64,000 bases of DNA from Pantoea latae (GTDB lineage: Bacteria > Pseudomonadota > Gammaproteobacteria > Enterobacterales > Enterobacteriaceae): NCBI RefSeq assembly GCF_002077695.1, contig NZ_MWUE01000024.1, positions 42,558 to 106,557 of the forward strand. Reading direction: 5' to 3'. The notes under the pieces are model-generated. The model was not told the origin of the DNA. It saw only the letters and a list, made by a program, of their open reading frames with translations, and did no database searches. This document shows, piece by piece, positions 28,174-37,249 of the stretch. Position numbers and translations under genes: made by a program. How positions within the stretch are numbered: position 1 is the stretch's first letter; each line of letters begins with the position of its first letter.

Positions 28174-29495
28174 GGCATCTCCTCCACTAAACGGCCCGCC
28201 TGGCGCGCCTGTTTTTTATGGCGCAGCTCGCCCCAGAAATAGAAGCCGACCCAGGCGAAGCAGAGCAGCGAGACGCCAAACGCCAGCTGCATCGACCCGA
28301 GATGATCGGAAACAAACCCCTGGATCGCCGGGATAAAGGCGGCGCCGACGATCGACATCACAATAAAGGCGCCCGCCACTTCGGTGTACTTGTTCTCCAC
28401 GGTCGCCAGCGTACCGGCGTAAATCGTGGCCCAGCACGGCCCGAACAGCACGCTGACAAACACCGCGGCATAGACGGCGGTGAAGTTCGGCACAAACATC
28501 ACCCACGCCAGCGTCAGCACGCCCAGCGCCGAATAGGCGATCAGCACCTTCTCGGCGCGAAAGCGCGTCATCAGGAAATTGGCAACGAACTTGCCGATAA
28601 AGAAGCAGATAAAGCTGTAGATCATAAAGTTAGAAGCGTGGCGCTCGTTTGCCGCGCCGAGCGTCAGCGCCAGGCGAATGGTAAACGACCACACCGCCAC
28701 CTGCATGCCGACATAGAGGAACTGCGCCACGATGCCGCGCTTGAAGTGGCGGTTGCCGGCCAGATAGCGCAGCGTTTCCCCGAGCGACGGCAGCGATGTC
28801 TCATTCGACGCCGGTTTGCAGCGCGGATAGCGCGTGAAAAGAAACAGCAGCATCACCACCACCAGCACCATCACCAGATATTTATAGGGCTCCAGCGTAT
28901 GCTCCAGCATGCTGAGGCGGAACGCGTGCGCCTGTTCGGCGTTCATCCCGGCCAGCTGGCTCTGCAGGCTGTCGCCCTCCTGAAACACCAGATATTTGCC
29001 CAGCACGATGCCCATCAGCGCGCCCACCGGATAGAAGGTCTGGCTGATATTGAGGCGCAGCGTGGCGTGGTCGCGATGGCCAATCATCGAGCTGTAGGTG
29101 TTGGCGGCGGTTTCCAGAAAGCTCAGGCCGATGGCGATGGCAAAAATCGCCGCGAGGAACATGGTGTAGGTCGCCATATGCGAGGCGGGATAGAACAGCA
29201 CGCAGCCGGCGATATAGAGCGCCAGCCCCATCAGGATCGCCAGTTTATAGCTGGCGCGGCGGATCACCAGCGACGCCGGAATAGCGATCAGAAAGTAGCC
29301 GCCGTAAAAGGCGCTTTGCACCAGCGCGCTGGCGAAGTCGCTGAGCGCGAAAACGCTTTTGAACTGGGTGATCAGAATATCGTTCAGGCTGGCGGCGCAG
29401 CCCCACAGCGGGAAGAGGCAGGAGAGCAAAATAAACGGAAACAGCGGCGTTTTATTCAGATAGCCATCGGGTTGCTGCACTATTTTCTGCTGCAT
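28170..29495 (-). CDS. deoP: FucP-family sugar:H+ symporter (deoxyribose permease)
   Basis: A 441-residue major facilitator of the fucose:H+ symporter group with 12 spans. It shows LFPLWGCAASLNDILITQFK near the N-terminus, SLFETAANTYSSMIGH-like sequence around residue 125 and NFLMTRF. Placed between a DeoK-like kinase and DeoX, it is best read as the 2-deoxy-D-ribose permease DeoP. The gap to the kinase is 9 bases. Substrate assignment depends on the operon context more than on residues. Confidence 0.83.
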   Translation of the reverse strand: MQQKIVQQPDGYLNKTPLFPFILLSCLFPLWGCAASLNDILITQFKSVFALSDFASALVQSAFYGGYFLIAIPASLVIRRASYKLAILMGLALYIAGCVLFYPASHMATYTMFLAAIFAIAIGLSFLETAANTYSSMIGHRDHATLRLNISQTFYPVGALMGIVLGKYLVFQEGDSLQSQLAGMNAEQAHAFRLSMLEHTLEPYKYLVMVLVVVMLLFLFTRYPRCKPASNETSLPSLGETLRYLAGNRHFKRGIVAQFLYVGMQVAVWSFTIRLALTLGAANERHASNFMIYSFICFFIGKFVANFLMTRFRAEKVLIAYSALGVLTLAWVMFVPNFTAVYAAVFVSVLFGPCWATIYAGTLATVENKYTEVAGAFIVMSIVGAAFIPAIQGFVSDHLGSMQLAFGVSLLCFAWVGFYFWGELRHKKQARQAGRLVEEMP

Positions 29496-29504
29496 AGCTC
29501 GACC

Positions 29505-30422
29505 TCAGTTAACGTTAAGAAAACGCTGGAAGGTTTCCGCGTCGGGATAGGAACGCTGGGTGCCGCGGCCGGTGACGCTGCAGGCGGCATAGGCAGAGGC
29601 CTGCGTCATCGCCGCCGCGATATCGCCGGTTTTCACCAGCGCCTGGGCGAAACAGCCGATAAAGGCATCGCCCGCGCCGCTGGTGTCGACCGCTTTCACC
29701 GCCGTCGGCGCCACCTGATGCACGCTGTCGCCGCTCATCCACAGCGACCCGCGCGCGCCCATGGTGATAATCAGGTTCTTCAGCCCGCGCCGGAGCAGCG
29801 TCTGTCCAGCCAGTTTGACCTCTTCATCGCTGGCGACCGGCATGCCGGTCAGGATCTCCAGCTCGGTTTCATTCGGCATAAAGAAGTCGCACTTGCAGGC
29901 CCAGGCGATGTCGAGATCGGCGACCGCAGGCGCCGGATTGAGGATCACCTTAATGTTGTGGCGACGGGCGAAGTCGATGGCGTAGTAGACGGTTTCCAGC
30001 GGGATCTCCAGCTGCAGAATGATCAGCTGGCAGGCCGTCAGCGCCTCGGCGGCGGCGTCGATATCGGCCGCGCTAAGCTGCTGATTGGCGCCCTTGATAA
30101 TCAGGATGCGGTTCTGCGACTGCGCATCCACGAAGATCGGCGCGACGCCGCTCGAGGTGCCCGGCGCCGTGGTGACAAAGCGCGTGTCCACGCCCTGGCG
30201 CTGCAGGTTGGCGACGGTTTCCGGCGCGAACAGGTCGTCGCCGACCTTGCTGACCATCATCACGCGTCCGCCCATCTTCGCCGCCGCCACCGCCTGATTG
30301 GCGCCTTTGCCGCCGCAGCCGATAGCGAAATCAGGCGCTTCCAGGGTTTCGCCCGCTTTAGGCAGCTGGCTGGTGTAGGTAATAAGGTCAACCATATTTG
30401 ACCCGATAACCGCGATCTCCAT
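29505..30422 (-). CDS. deoK: PfkB-family deoxyribokinase
   Basis: A 305-residue ribokinase-like enzyme. GCGGKGANQAVAAAKMGG near the N-terminus and VDTSGAGDAFIGCFA with the catalytic Asp near the C-terminus are the PfkB signatures. It agrees with Salmonella DeoK in many blocks (AVIGSNMVDLITYT, CKCDFFMPNETELEILTGMPV). It would form deoxyribose-5-phosphate for DeoC. It is first in a deoK-deoP-deoX operon. No deoQ repressor gene is adjacent in this window. A strong CRP-type site lies upstream. Confidence 0.87.
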   Translation of the reverse strand: MEIAVIGSNMVDLITYTSQLPKAGETLEAPDFAIGCGGKGANQAVAAAKMGGRVMMVSKVGDDLFAPETVANLQRQGVDTRFVTTAPGTSSGVAPIFVDAQSQNRILIIKGANQQLSAADIDAAAEALTACQLIILQLEIPLETVYYAIDFARRHNIKVILNPAPAVADLDIAWACKCDFFMPNETELEILTGMPVASDEEVKLAGQTLLRRGLKNLIITMGARGSLWMSGDSVHQVAPTAVKAVDTSGAGDAFIGCFAQALVKTGDIAAAMTQASAYAACSVTGRGTQRSYPDAETFQRFLNVN

Positions 30423-30436
30423 TTGTGTGCTCCCAG

Positions 30437-30505
30437 GTGAATTTTATAATGTTATTAAAATCACATTATCAGCTTGTTAAAGTTAATAATGTGACAAAAT
30501 TCACA
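30437..30505 (-). promoter_or_regulatory. deoKPX promoter: CRP site and nested operator palindromes
   Basis: TGTGA-CAAAAT-TCACA at 30490-30505 is a perfect CRP core. On the minus strand a TATAAA -10 lies at 30448-30443, so a start near 30436 would put CRP at about -61.5, the class I position. Two further symmetries are GTGAATTTT (30437)/AAAATTCAC (30504) and TCACATTAT (30461)/ATAATGTGA (30494), possible repressor half-sites. Confidence 0.75.
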
Positions 30506-30652
30506 GCCTGCACGCGGGATGCAAACGGTTAGCCCGCTGCGTGACGCGAAGATAAATGTGACTATTTTAACAAATAGATGGGGGTGCAGAGAGAAAGGGC
30601 ACTGGGCAGGTGGACAGGCGCGCGGCAGCGTCGCGCCTGTCCGGGAGGGGAG

Positions 30653-31894
30653 CTACTCGTTTTCCGCCGCTTCGCGCATCATCTCCTGATGCGGAATGTC
30701 CTGCAGGATCTGCTCGAAGCTGCGCAGACGTTTATAGATCGACATTAGCTCTACCAGCGTCGACCAGGAGGTGATCAGATACTGGAATGAGGAGCGCACC
30801 TGATCGAACACGTTGGTGATCTGGTTAAGCAAGCCGAGCGTTATGGTGCCCGCCACAATCGAGGGAAACAGCACAAACAGACCGAACACGTTATCCACCT
30901 GCAGATAGAGAATGCGGGTGATATTGAAGTAGAGATAGTGAAAGTAGAGGCGGAAATAGTTAAAGCGCACGCGGCTGAACAGCGCCTGCACCGTCGGCGG
31001 CGTGGCGCGATCGGGATTGTCTTCGCCGTAGACCAGCTCTTTACGATAGGCTGCTTCCACCCGCTGATTGCGGAACTCCAGACCCGGCAGCTTGATGCCC
31101 ACTAGCGCCAGCAGCGCCGTGCCGAACAGCGACCAGAGCAGCGCCGCGATCACCAGCGCGTAGGGAATATTGCCGAGGATCGGCACATCCTTAACGTGGT
31201 GCGACAGGCCGATCAGCACCGGCAGAAACGCCACCAGCGTCATAATCGCCTGAATAAAACTGACGCCCCAGTCCTCCAACGTGCTGGCGAAGCGCATGGT
31301 GTCTTCCTGCACGCGCTGCGCCGCACCTTCCACCTGACGCAGGCGCTGCCAGTTATGCATGTAGTAGTTGTTCATCGCGGTACGCCAGCGGAACACCCAG
31401 TGGCTGATGAAAAACGAGTTCATCACGCCGATCACCACGGCAATCAGCGCGATGCCGAGAAAGGCCATCACCTCGGCGTAAAAACGGCTAATCGGCACCG
31501 AGCCCGCTTTGGTCAGCGCCTGCTGGATCAAATCGTAAAAAGGACCGTACCAGGCGTTGACGCCGACGCCGACCTGCACGCCGAACCAGGTAACGAAGAT
31601 AATCAGCGCCGAGCCCCACACCGACCAGCGCTGCCACGGATGGTTATCGATGACGCGCCAGGCCAGGGCGAAGATCGCCACCATGATCCAGTAATAGCCA
31701 TAAAACCAGAGCTGGCTGGGGGCGATAAAGCGTGCGGCCGTGGTCGGCAGCGGCTGCTGCATGGCGGCATGCAGCGCGGGCCAGCGCGACGGCAGGTCAT
31801 CGGCAAAGCCGAACCAGGCAAAAATGGCGATAAGACTCCAGATCGCTGCCGAGCTGAAAAACAGCGCTGGCCGGGGAAAATAGGACTTAAACAT
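30653..31894 (-). CDS. sbmA: SbmA/BacA-type peptide transporter
   Basis: A 413-residue inner membrane protein of the SbmA/BacA family (E. coli SbmA is 406). Family blocks present are MFKSYFPRPALFFSSA, FRWRTAMNNYYMHNW, RQVEGAAQRVQEDTMRFA and the C-terminal SFQYLITSWSTLVELMSIYKRL. It imports proline-rich antimicrobial peptides, microcins and modified peptides using the proton gradient. There are eight or so membrane segments and no ATPase domain. It stands alone; the 230 bases to the deo operon hold that operon's control region. Confidence 0.94.
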   Translation of the reverse strand: MFKSYFPRPALFFSSAAIWSLIAIFAWFGFADDLPSRWPALHAAMQQPLPTTAARFIAPSQLWFYGYYWIMVAIFALAWRVIDNHPWQRWSVWGSALIIFVTWFGVQVGVGVNAWYGPFYDLIQQALTKAGSVPISRFYAEVMAFLGIALIAVVIGVMNSFFISHWVFRWRTAMNNYYMHNWQRLRQVEGAAQRVQEDTMRFASTLEDWGVSFIQAIMTLVAFLPVLIGLSHHVKDVPILGNIPYALVIAALLWSLFGTALLALVGIKLPGLEFRNQRVEAAYRKELVYGEDNPDRATPPTVQALFSRVRFNYFRLYFHYLYFNITRILYLQVDNVFGLFVLFPSIVAGTITLGLLNQITNVFDQVRSSFQYLITSWSTLVELMSIYKRLRSFEQILQDIPHQEMMREAAENE

Positions 31895-32080
31895 AGGCTC
31901 TCCGCTGTTGTGTGGACTCTTTTATAACGCTTTTTAGCGTTATCTGTCTGTAGTCTGTTGTTTCCGATAGTGACAGTTAGCGCCAGCGGCAAGCGAGAAG
32001 CGGCGACAGATGTTAATGAATTTGTGCGAATTTGTTTCGCGTATCTAAATATTTAACCACAACGGTGTTACACTAGCGGC

Positions 32081-32100
32081 CGTTGTTACCGGTAACAACG
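32081..32100 (+). promoter_or_regulatory. GntR-like operator before the gluconate dehydrogenase operon
   Basis: A perfect 20-bp palindrome with TGTTACCGGTAACA at its centre, the pattern bound by the LacI-type gluconate repressor GntR and its relative IdnR. A TACACT -10-like hexamer at 32069-32074 puts the transcription start at about the left edge of the palindrome, so binding would repress. I could not find a clear -35. Confidence 0.75.
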
Positions 32101-32190
32101 CTGCTGTATCCCTTAATCCGCATAAAAAAACCATTACAACGCAACTGTTTAACTTTCATGCCGCACGATAGGCGGTACTGAGGCAATGTC

Positions 32191-32922
32191 ATGTCAGAAC
32201 AAAAACGTGGGCAGACACGCAGGGATTTTCTGTTAAAAACCATTGCGCTGGCACCCGCCATGGCGGCCGGCAGCGCCGTTGTCGGCGGCTTCAGCGTGGC
32301 GCCAGCGGTGCAGGCTGCCGATCCCGCCGCCGCGCAACCCGCGCGCGACTACCAGCCGAGCTGGTTTACCGCTGAAGAGTTTGCCTTTATCAAGGCGGCC
32401 GTCGCACGCCTGATCCCTAACGACGAGCGCGGGCCAGGCGCGCTGGAAGCGGGCGTGCCGGAGTTTATCGACCGCCAGATGAACACGCCGTACGCCACCG
32501 GCGCCAACTGGTATATGCAGGGGCCGTTCAATCCCGATCTGCCGAAAGAGCTGGGCTATCAGCTGCCGCTGGTGCCGCAGCAGATCTACCGTCTGGGGCT
32601 GGCGGACGCCGACGACTACAGCAAGCGCCAGCACGGCAAGGTATTCGCCGATCTTAGCGGCGAGCAGCAGGACGCGCTGCTGCAGGCGATGGAGAGCGGC
32701 GAGGCTGACTTCCGCCAGCTGCCGGCGAAAACCTTCTTCGCCTTTCTGATCCAGAACACCCGCGAAGGTTTCTTTAGCGATCCGATCCACGGCGGCAACC
32801 AGAATATGGTGGGCTGGAAGCTGATTGGCTTCCCCGGCGCGCGCGCCGACTTTATGGACTGGGTAGAGCGCGGTGAGCGCTATCCGTTCCCCTCAGTATC
32901 GATTCGCGGGGAGCGCGCGTAA
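32191..32922 (+). CDS. Gluconate 2-dehydrogenase, small (gamma) subunit
   Basis: A 243-residue protein with a twin-arginine leader ([13 protein letters not shown], residues about 10-22, cut after VQAAD) and the Gluconate_2-dh3 domain (PF13618 type: [55 protein letters not shown]). In the known enzymes this subunit escorts the flavin subunit through the Tat system. It opens a three-gene operon with gaps of 2 and 10 bases. A GntR-like palindrome lies 91 bases upstream. Related operons handle gluconate or sorbitol/glucose, so the substrate is likely but not proven. Confidence 0.88.
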   Translation: MSEQKRGQTRRDFLLKTIALAPAMAAGSAVVGGFSVAPAVQAADPAAAQPARDYQPSWFTAEEFAFIKAAVARLIPNDERGPGALEAGVPEFIDRQMNTPYATGANWYMQGPFNPDLPKELGYQLPLVPQQIYRLGLADADDYSKRQHGKVFADLSGEQQDALLQAMESGEADFRQLPAKTFFAFLIQNTREGFFSDPIHGGNQNMVGWKLIGFPGARADFMDWVERGERYPFPSVSIRGERA

Positions 32923-32924
32923 TC

Positions 32925-34709
32925 ATGGCAAACGAAATGAAAAAAGCAGACGCGGTGATCGTTGGTTTCGGCTGGGCCGGGGCGATTATGGCGAAAGAGC
33001 TGACCGAAGCGGGTCTGAACGTGGTGGCGCTGGAGCGCGGCCCGCCTCGCGATACCTATCCAGACGGATCCTATCCGCAGTCCATTGACGAGCTGACCTA
33101 CAATATCCGCAAAAAGCTGTTCCAGGATCTGTCGAAAAGCACCGTGACCATTCGCCACGACGCCTCGCAGACGGCGGTGCCCTATCGCCAGCTGGCGGCG
33201 TTTCTGCCGGGCACCGGCACCGGCGGCGCGGGGCTGCACTGGTCTGGCGTCCACTTCCGCGTCGATCCCACCGAGCTGCGCCAGCGCAGCCACTATGAAG
33301 AGCGCTACGGCAAAAACTTTATCCCGGAAGGCATGACCATCCAGGATTTCGGCGTCACCTATGACGAGCTGGAGCCGTTCTTCGACAAGGCGGAAAAGGT
33401 GTTTGGCACCTCCGGCACGCCGTGGAGCATCAAAGGGCAGGTGATCGGCAAGGAGAACGGCGGCAATCCGTTCGCGCCGGATCGCTCTGACACATTCCCG
33501 CTGCCGGCGCAGAAGCGCACCTGGTCGGCGCAGCTGTTCGCCGAGGCGGCGAAGTCGGTGGGCTATCACCCGTACGATCTGCCGTCGGCCAACACCTCCG
33601 GCCCGTACACCAATACCTACGGCGCGCAGATGGGGCCGTGCAACTTCTGCGGCTACTGCAGCGGCTACGCCTGCTACATGTACTCGAAAGCGTCGCCGAA
33701 CGTAAACATCCTGCCCGCGCTGCGCCAGGAGCCGAAGTTCGAGCTGCGTAATAATTCTTACGTGCTGCGCGTCAACCTCACCGACGACAAGAAGCGTGCC
33801 ACCGGCGTCACCTATGTCGACGCGCAGGGCCGCGAAGTGGTGCAGCCGGCGGATCTGGTGATCCTCTCGGCGTTCCAGTTCCACAACGTGCACCTGATGC
33901 TGCTCTCCGGCATCGGCAAGCCCTATAACCCGATCACCAACGAAGGCACCGTCGGCCGCAACTTCGCCTATCAGAACATCTCTACCCTGAAGGCGCTGTT
34001 CGACAAGAACACCACCACCAACCCGTTTATCGGCGCGGGCGGCGCGGGCGTTGGCGTCGACGACTTTAACGCCGACAACTTCGACCACGGGCCGCACGGC
34101 TTCGTCGGCGGCTCGCCGTTCTGGGTCAACCAGGCGGGCACCAAGCCGATCTCCGGTCTGCCGACCCCAACCGGCACGCCCAACTGGGGCAGCAAGTGGA
34201 AAGCGGCGGTGGCGGACACCTACACGCACCATATCTCAATGGACGCCCACGGCGCGCATCAGTCCTACCGCGCCAACTATCTCGATCTCGATCCCAACTA
34301 CAAAGACGCCCACGGCCAGCCGCTGCTGCGCATGACCTTTGACTGGCAGGATAACGACATCAAGATGGCGCAGTTTATGGTCGGCAAGATGCACAAAATT
34401 GCCGAAGCGATGAGTCCGAAGATGATCATCGGCGGCGCGAAAAAGCCGGGCACGCACTTTGACACCACGGTCTATCAGACCACGCATATGAACGGCGGCG
34501 CCATTATGGGGGAGGATCCCACCACCAGCGCGGTGAACCGCTATCTGCAGAGCTGGGACGTGCCGAACGTCTTTGTGCCGGGCGCTTCCGCCTTCCCGCA
34601 GGGGCTGGGCTACAACCCGACCGGCATGGTCGCGGCGCTGACCTACTGGTCGGCGAAGGCGATCCGCGAGCAGTATCTGAAAAACCCGGGTCCACTGGTG
34701 CAGGCATAA
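32925..34709 (+). CDS. Gluconate 2-dehydrogenase, FAD (GMC-type) large subunit
   Basis: A 594-residue GMC-family flavoprotein. The ADP-binding fold is near the N-terminus (VIVGFGWAGAIMAKEL, VVALERG). The C-terminal catalytic part has THMNGGAIMGEDP with the active-site His, and GLGYNPTGMVAALTYWSA. A cysteine cluster at residues 239, 242, 245 and 250 (CNFCGYCSGYAC) is like the [3Fe-4S] site reported for FAD-dependent bacterial glucose dehydrogenases. It has no signal peptide and would be exported with the Tat-bearing small subunit. It oxidises gluconate to 2-ketogluconate in the periplasm and passes electrons to the cytochrome c subunit. Confidence 0.9.
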   Translation: MANEMKKADAVIVGFGWAGAIMAKELTEAGLNVVALERGPPRDTYPDGSYPQSIDELTYNIRKKLFQDLSKSTVTIRHDASQTAVPYRQLAAFLPGTGTGGAGLHWSGVHFRVDPTELRQRSHYEERYGKNFIPEGMTIQDFGVTYDELEPFFDKAEKVFGTSGTPWSIKGQVIGKENGGNPFAPDRSDTFPLPAQKRTWSAQLFAEAAKSVGYHPYDLPSANTSGPYTNTYGAQMGPCNFCGYCSGYACYMYSKASPNVNILPALRQEPKFELRNNSYVLRVNLTDDKKRATGVTYVDAQGREVVQPADLVILSAFQFHNVHLMLLSGIGKPYNPITNEGTVGRNFAYQNISTLKALFDKNTTTNPFIGAGGAGVGVDDFNADNFDHGPHGFVGGSPFWVNQAGTKPISGLPTPTGTPNWGSKWKAAVADTYTHHISMDAHGAHQSYRANYLDLDPNYKDAHGQPLLRMTFDWQDNDIKMAQFMVGKMHKIAEAMSPKMIIGGAKKPGTHFDTTVYQTTHMNGGAIMGEDPTTSAVNRYLQSWDVPNVFVPGASAFPQGLGYNPTGMVAALTYWSAKAIREQYLKNPGPLVQA

Positions 34710-34719
34710 GGAAATGGCG

Positions 34720-36036
34720 ATGAAAAACGGCTTACTGGCCCTGATTCTGGGCACGATGACCTTTGCCGCGCTGGCGGACGATAACGGCGGCGATCGGGTG
34801 AAACGCGGCGAGTATCTGGCGCGCGCGGGCGACTGCGTCGCCTGCCACACTAGCAAAGAGGGTAAACCCTTTGCCGGCGGCCTGCCGATGGCGACGCCGA
34901 TTGGCACTATCTACTCCACCAATATCACCCCGGATAAAGCAACCGGCATTGGCGACTACAGCTACGACGACTTCCAGAAGGCGGTGCGTCACGGCGTGGC
35001 GAAGAACGGCGACACGCTCTATCCGGCGATGCCGTATCCCTCCTACGCGGTGGTGAGCGACGAGGATATGCAGGCGCTCTACGCATACTTTATGCACGGC
35101 GTCGCGCCGGTCGAGCAGGCTAACCATAAAAGCGACATTCCCTGGCCGCTGTCGATGCGCTGGCCGCTGGCGATCTGGCGCACGATGTTCGCGCCCGACG
35201 TAAAAGCGTTTCAGCCGATGGCGCAGGAAGATCCGGCGCTGGCGCGCGGTCGCTATCTGGTGGAAGGCCTGGGCCACTGCGGCGCCTGCCATACGCCGCG
35301 CAGCATTACCATGCAGGAGAAAGCGCTGAACAACGGCGAAGGCAGCGACTATCTGGCGGGCAGCAGCGCGCCGATTGACGGCTGGACCGCCAGCAACCTG
35401 CGCGGCGACAACCGCGACGGACTGGGACGCTGGAGCGAAGAGGATCTGCGCCAGTTCCTGCGCTACGGCCGCAACGACCATACCGCCGCGTTCGGCGGTA
35501 TGACCGAGGTGGTCGAGCACAGCCTGCAGCACCTCAGCGACGAGGATATTGCCGCCATTGCCCATTACCTGAAGTCGCTCGGCGCGAAAGACCCGAACCA
35601 GGCGGCCTTTAGCGTCGATGACGCCACGGCGAAAGCGCTGTGGAAAGGCGACGACAGCGCGACCGGCGCGTCGGTCTATGTCGACAGCTGCGCCGCCTGT
35701 CATAAAACCGACGGCAGCGGCTATCAGCGCTTTTTCCCGGCGCTGCGCGGCAATCCGGTGGTGATGACCGACGATCCCACTTCGCTGATCCATATCGTGC
35801 TGGCGGGCGGCGCCCTGCCGGGCGTGAAAGGCGCGCCGTCAAACATCACCATGCCGGCGTTCGGCTGGCGGCTTGACGATCAGCAGGTGGCGGACGTGGT
35901 GAACTTTATCCGCACCAGCTGGGGCAACGGCGGCAAAGCGGAGGTTACGGCGAAGGATGTGGCGAAGCTGCGTAAAGATAAGACCATCCAGCCTTATCAG
36001 GGCAGCGCGGATATTTATCAGCTGGAAAATCAGTAG
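34720..36036 (+). CDS. Gluconate 2-dehydrogenase, tri-haem cytochrome c subunit
   Basis: A 438-residue secreted protein (signal MKNGLLALILGTMTFAALA) with three c-type haem sites: CVACH at 39-43, CGACH at 187-191 and CAACH at 324-328. That is the layout of the membrane-anchored cytochrome subunits of gluconate, sorbitol and alcohol dehydrogenases, which feed electrons to ubiquinone. The ATG at 34720 is taken because AAGGA lies 7 bases before it; the in-frame ATG at 34714 is too close to that site. It is last in the operon and is followed by a terminator. Confidence 0.92.
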   Translation: MKNGLLALILGTMTFAALADDNGGDRVKRGEYLARAGDCVACHTSKEGKPFAGGLPMATPIGTIYSTNITPDKATGIGDYSYDDFQKAVRHGVAKNGDTLYPAMPYPSYAVVSDEDMQALYAYFMHGVAPVEQANHKSDIPWPLSMRWPLAIWRTMFAPDVKAFQPMAQEDPALARGRYLVEGLGHCGACHTPRSITMQEKALNNGEGSDYLAGSSAPIDGWTASNLRGDNRDGLGRWSEEDLRQFLRYGRNDHTAAFGGMTEVVEHSLQHLSDEDIAAIAHYLKSLGAKDPNQAAFSVDDATAKALWKGDDSATGASVYVDSCAACHKTDGSGYQRFFPALRGNPVVMTDDPTSLIHIVLAGGALPGVKGAPSNITMPAFGWRLDDQQVADVVNFIRTSWGNGGKAEVTAKDVAKLRKDKTIQPYQGSADIYQLENQ

Positions 36037-36045
36037 TGACCTCAG

Positions 36046-36073
36046 GAGGCCCGGCTAACGGCGGGCCTCTTTT
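36046..36073 (+). terminator. Terminator of the gluconate dehydrogenase operon
   Basis: An 8-bp stem GAGGCCCG/CGGGCCTC with an 8-base loop is followed by TTTTCC. Confidence 0.85.
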
Positions 36074-36099
36074 CCTCCCTCATAGCCTCCCTTTTTTGA

Positions 36100-36168
36100 T
36101 TGAAAATGCAGCACTGCGCGCGCATAATCCGGTTTACGAAAAGTCCTTTTCATCTTGATTTGTAAACC
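36100..36168 (+). promoter_or_regulatory. Promoter and inverted repeat of XRE-ImmA/PIN module 1
   Basis: TTGAAA (36100-36105) and CATAAT (36123-36128) are spaced by 17 bp, a good sigma-70 promoter. GGTTTAC at 36131-36137, at the expected start site, has its inverted partner GTAAACC at 36162-36168. The pair could be an operator for the XRE-domain product of the first gene. Confidence 0.6.
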
Positions 36169-36181
36169 ACAGGAGGCTGGC

Positions 36182-37249
36182 GTGTTTGGTGAGCGTTTGT
36201 TTCGTGCCCGCGCTGCGTCTGGCCTGTCAATGAAAGAGCTTGCTCTGCTGGCAGGCGTTAGCGCCAACATGATCAAGAAGTATGAGCATAATGAAAGCAT
36301 GCCGGGTTCGGCTGTGCTGTTGAAAATGTCGCGCGCGCTGGGCGTCAGAAACGAATATTTTTTTCGGCCTACGACGGTTGAGCTGAAAGAGGTTGAGTAC
36401 CGTAAACGCAGCAATCTCTCAAAAAAAGCCTTAACGCGCATTCACGCGGATATCATCAACCAGGTAGAGCGCTGGATGGAACTCGCCGCGCTCTGGCCCT
36501 GTTTCCCCGTTCCAGCGTTTAGCGCACCGCTTTTCTCTACCCAGCGACTCACCCATTATGACGACGTGGAAAAGGTGGCGGAGTGCCTGCGCCAGCAGTG
36601 GTGTCTGGGCAGCCAGCCCATTGCCAGCCTGATCGATCTGCTGGAGCGTCAGGGCATTCTGGTAATTGTCACGCAGGCGGACCACGCCGAAAAGTTCGAC
36701 GGTTGCCAGGCGAAGGTCAACGGTATGCCGGTGATTGTGATATCTGGGAAATGGCCAGGCGACCGCCAGCGTTTTACGCTGGCGCACGAACTGGGTCATC
36801 TGGTGCTGCATCACCGCCTGGCGGATAACCTGGACGAAGAAAAGGCGTGCCATCGCTTTGCCGGCGCTTTTTTGCTACCTGCCAGCACAATGCGTCAGCG
36901 CCTGGGCGCGCGTCGCCACGCGCTGGAAGTGCGTGAGCTTTATCTTCTGAAGCAGGAAGCGGGCCTGAGCATGATGGCCTGCATCTATCGGGCCGCCGAT
37001 CTTGGCATTATCAGCGACCAGACGCGGCAAAAACTGTTTATGCTGTTTTCCGCCAGTCACTGGCGCACGCTGGAGCCGGGCGAGGCTTATCCGGCTGAAA
37101 GCACAACGCTTTTCTCGCAGCTGGTTTTCCGCGGCCTTGGGGAAGGGATCCTCAGCGAGTCTAAGGCTGCCGAGCTGCTCGGCATCTCACTGTCGCAGTT
37201 CCACCGCACGCGCAAACTGGAATCGCCGGATGTTGATTCTTATCAGTGA
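36182..37249 (+). CDS. XRE-ImmA/IrrE (COG2856) regulator-peptidase, module 1
   Basis: A 355-residue fusion. An N-terminal XRE helix-turn-helix (about 5-60, GLSMKELALLAGVSANMIKKYE) is joined to a zinc metallopeptidase domain of the ImmA/IrrE type. The HELGH motif is at 202-206, and the second-helix acidic ligand lies within DEEKACHRFAGAFLLP at about 220. Such proteins repress a partner gene and degrade or are inactivated on a stress signal. The start is taken as GTG 36182, since AGGAGG ends 5 bases before it. The PIN-domain gene overlaps its last 20 bases, so the two are co-expressed. The function of the pair, toxin-antitoxin or otherwise, is unproven. Confidence 0.82.
   Translation: MFGERLFRARAASGLSMKELALLAGVSANMIKKYEHNESMPGSAVLLKMSRALGVRNEYFFRPTTVELKEVEYRKRSNLSKKALTRIHADIINQVERWMELAALWPCFPVPAFSAPLFSTQRLTHYDDVEKVAECLRQQWCLGSQPIASLIDLLERQGILVIVTQADHAEKFDGCQAKVNGMPVIVISGKWPGDRQRFTLAHELGHLVLHHRLADNLDEEKACHRFAGAFLLPASTMRQRLGARRHALEVRELYLLKQEAGLSMMACIYRAADLGIISDQTRQKLFMLFSASHWRTLEPGEAYPAESTTLFSQLVFRGLGEGILSESKAAELLGISLSQFHRTRKLESPDVDSYQ

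Noticed and set aside
28218..30401. 727-codon open frame on + across the deo operon
   Set aside because: It is antisense to deoP and deoK, its product is rich in His, Arg and Gln with no domain, and GC-rich third positions of the real genes keep it open.
32880..34232. 450-codon open frame antisense to the gluconate dehydrogenase flavin subunit
   Set aside because: Shadow frame without start signals or domains.
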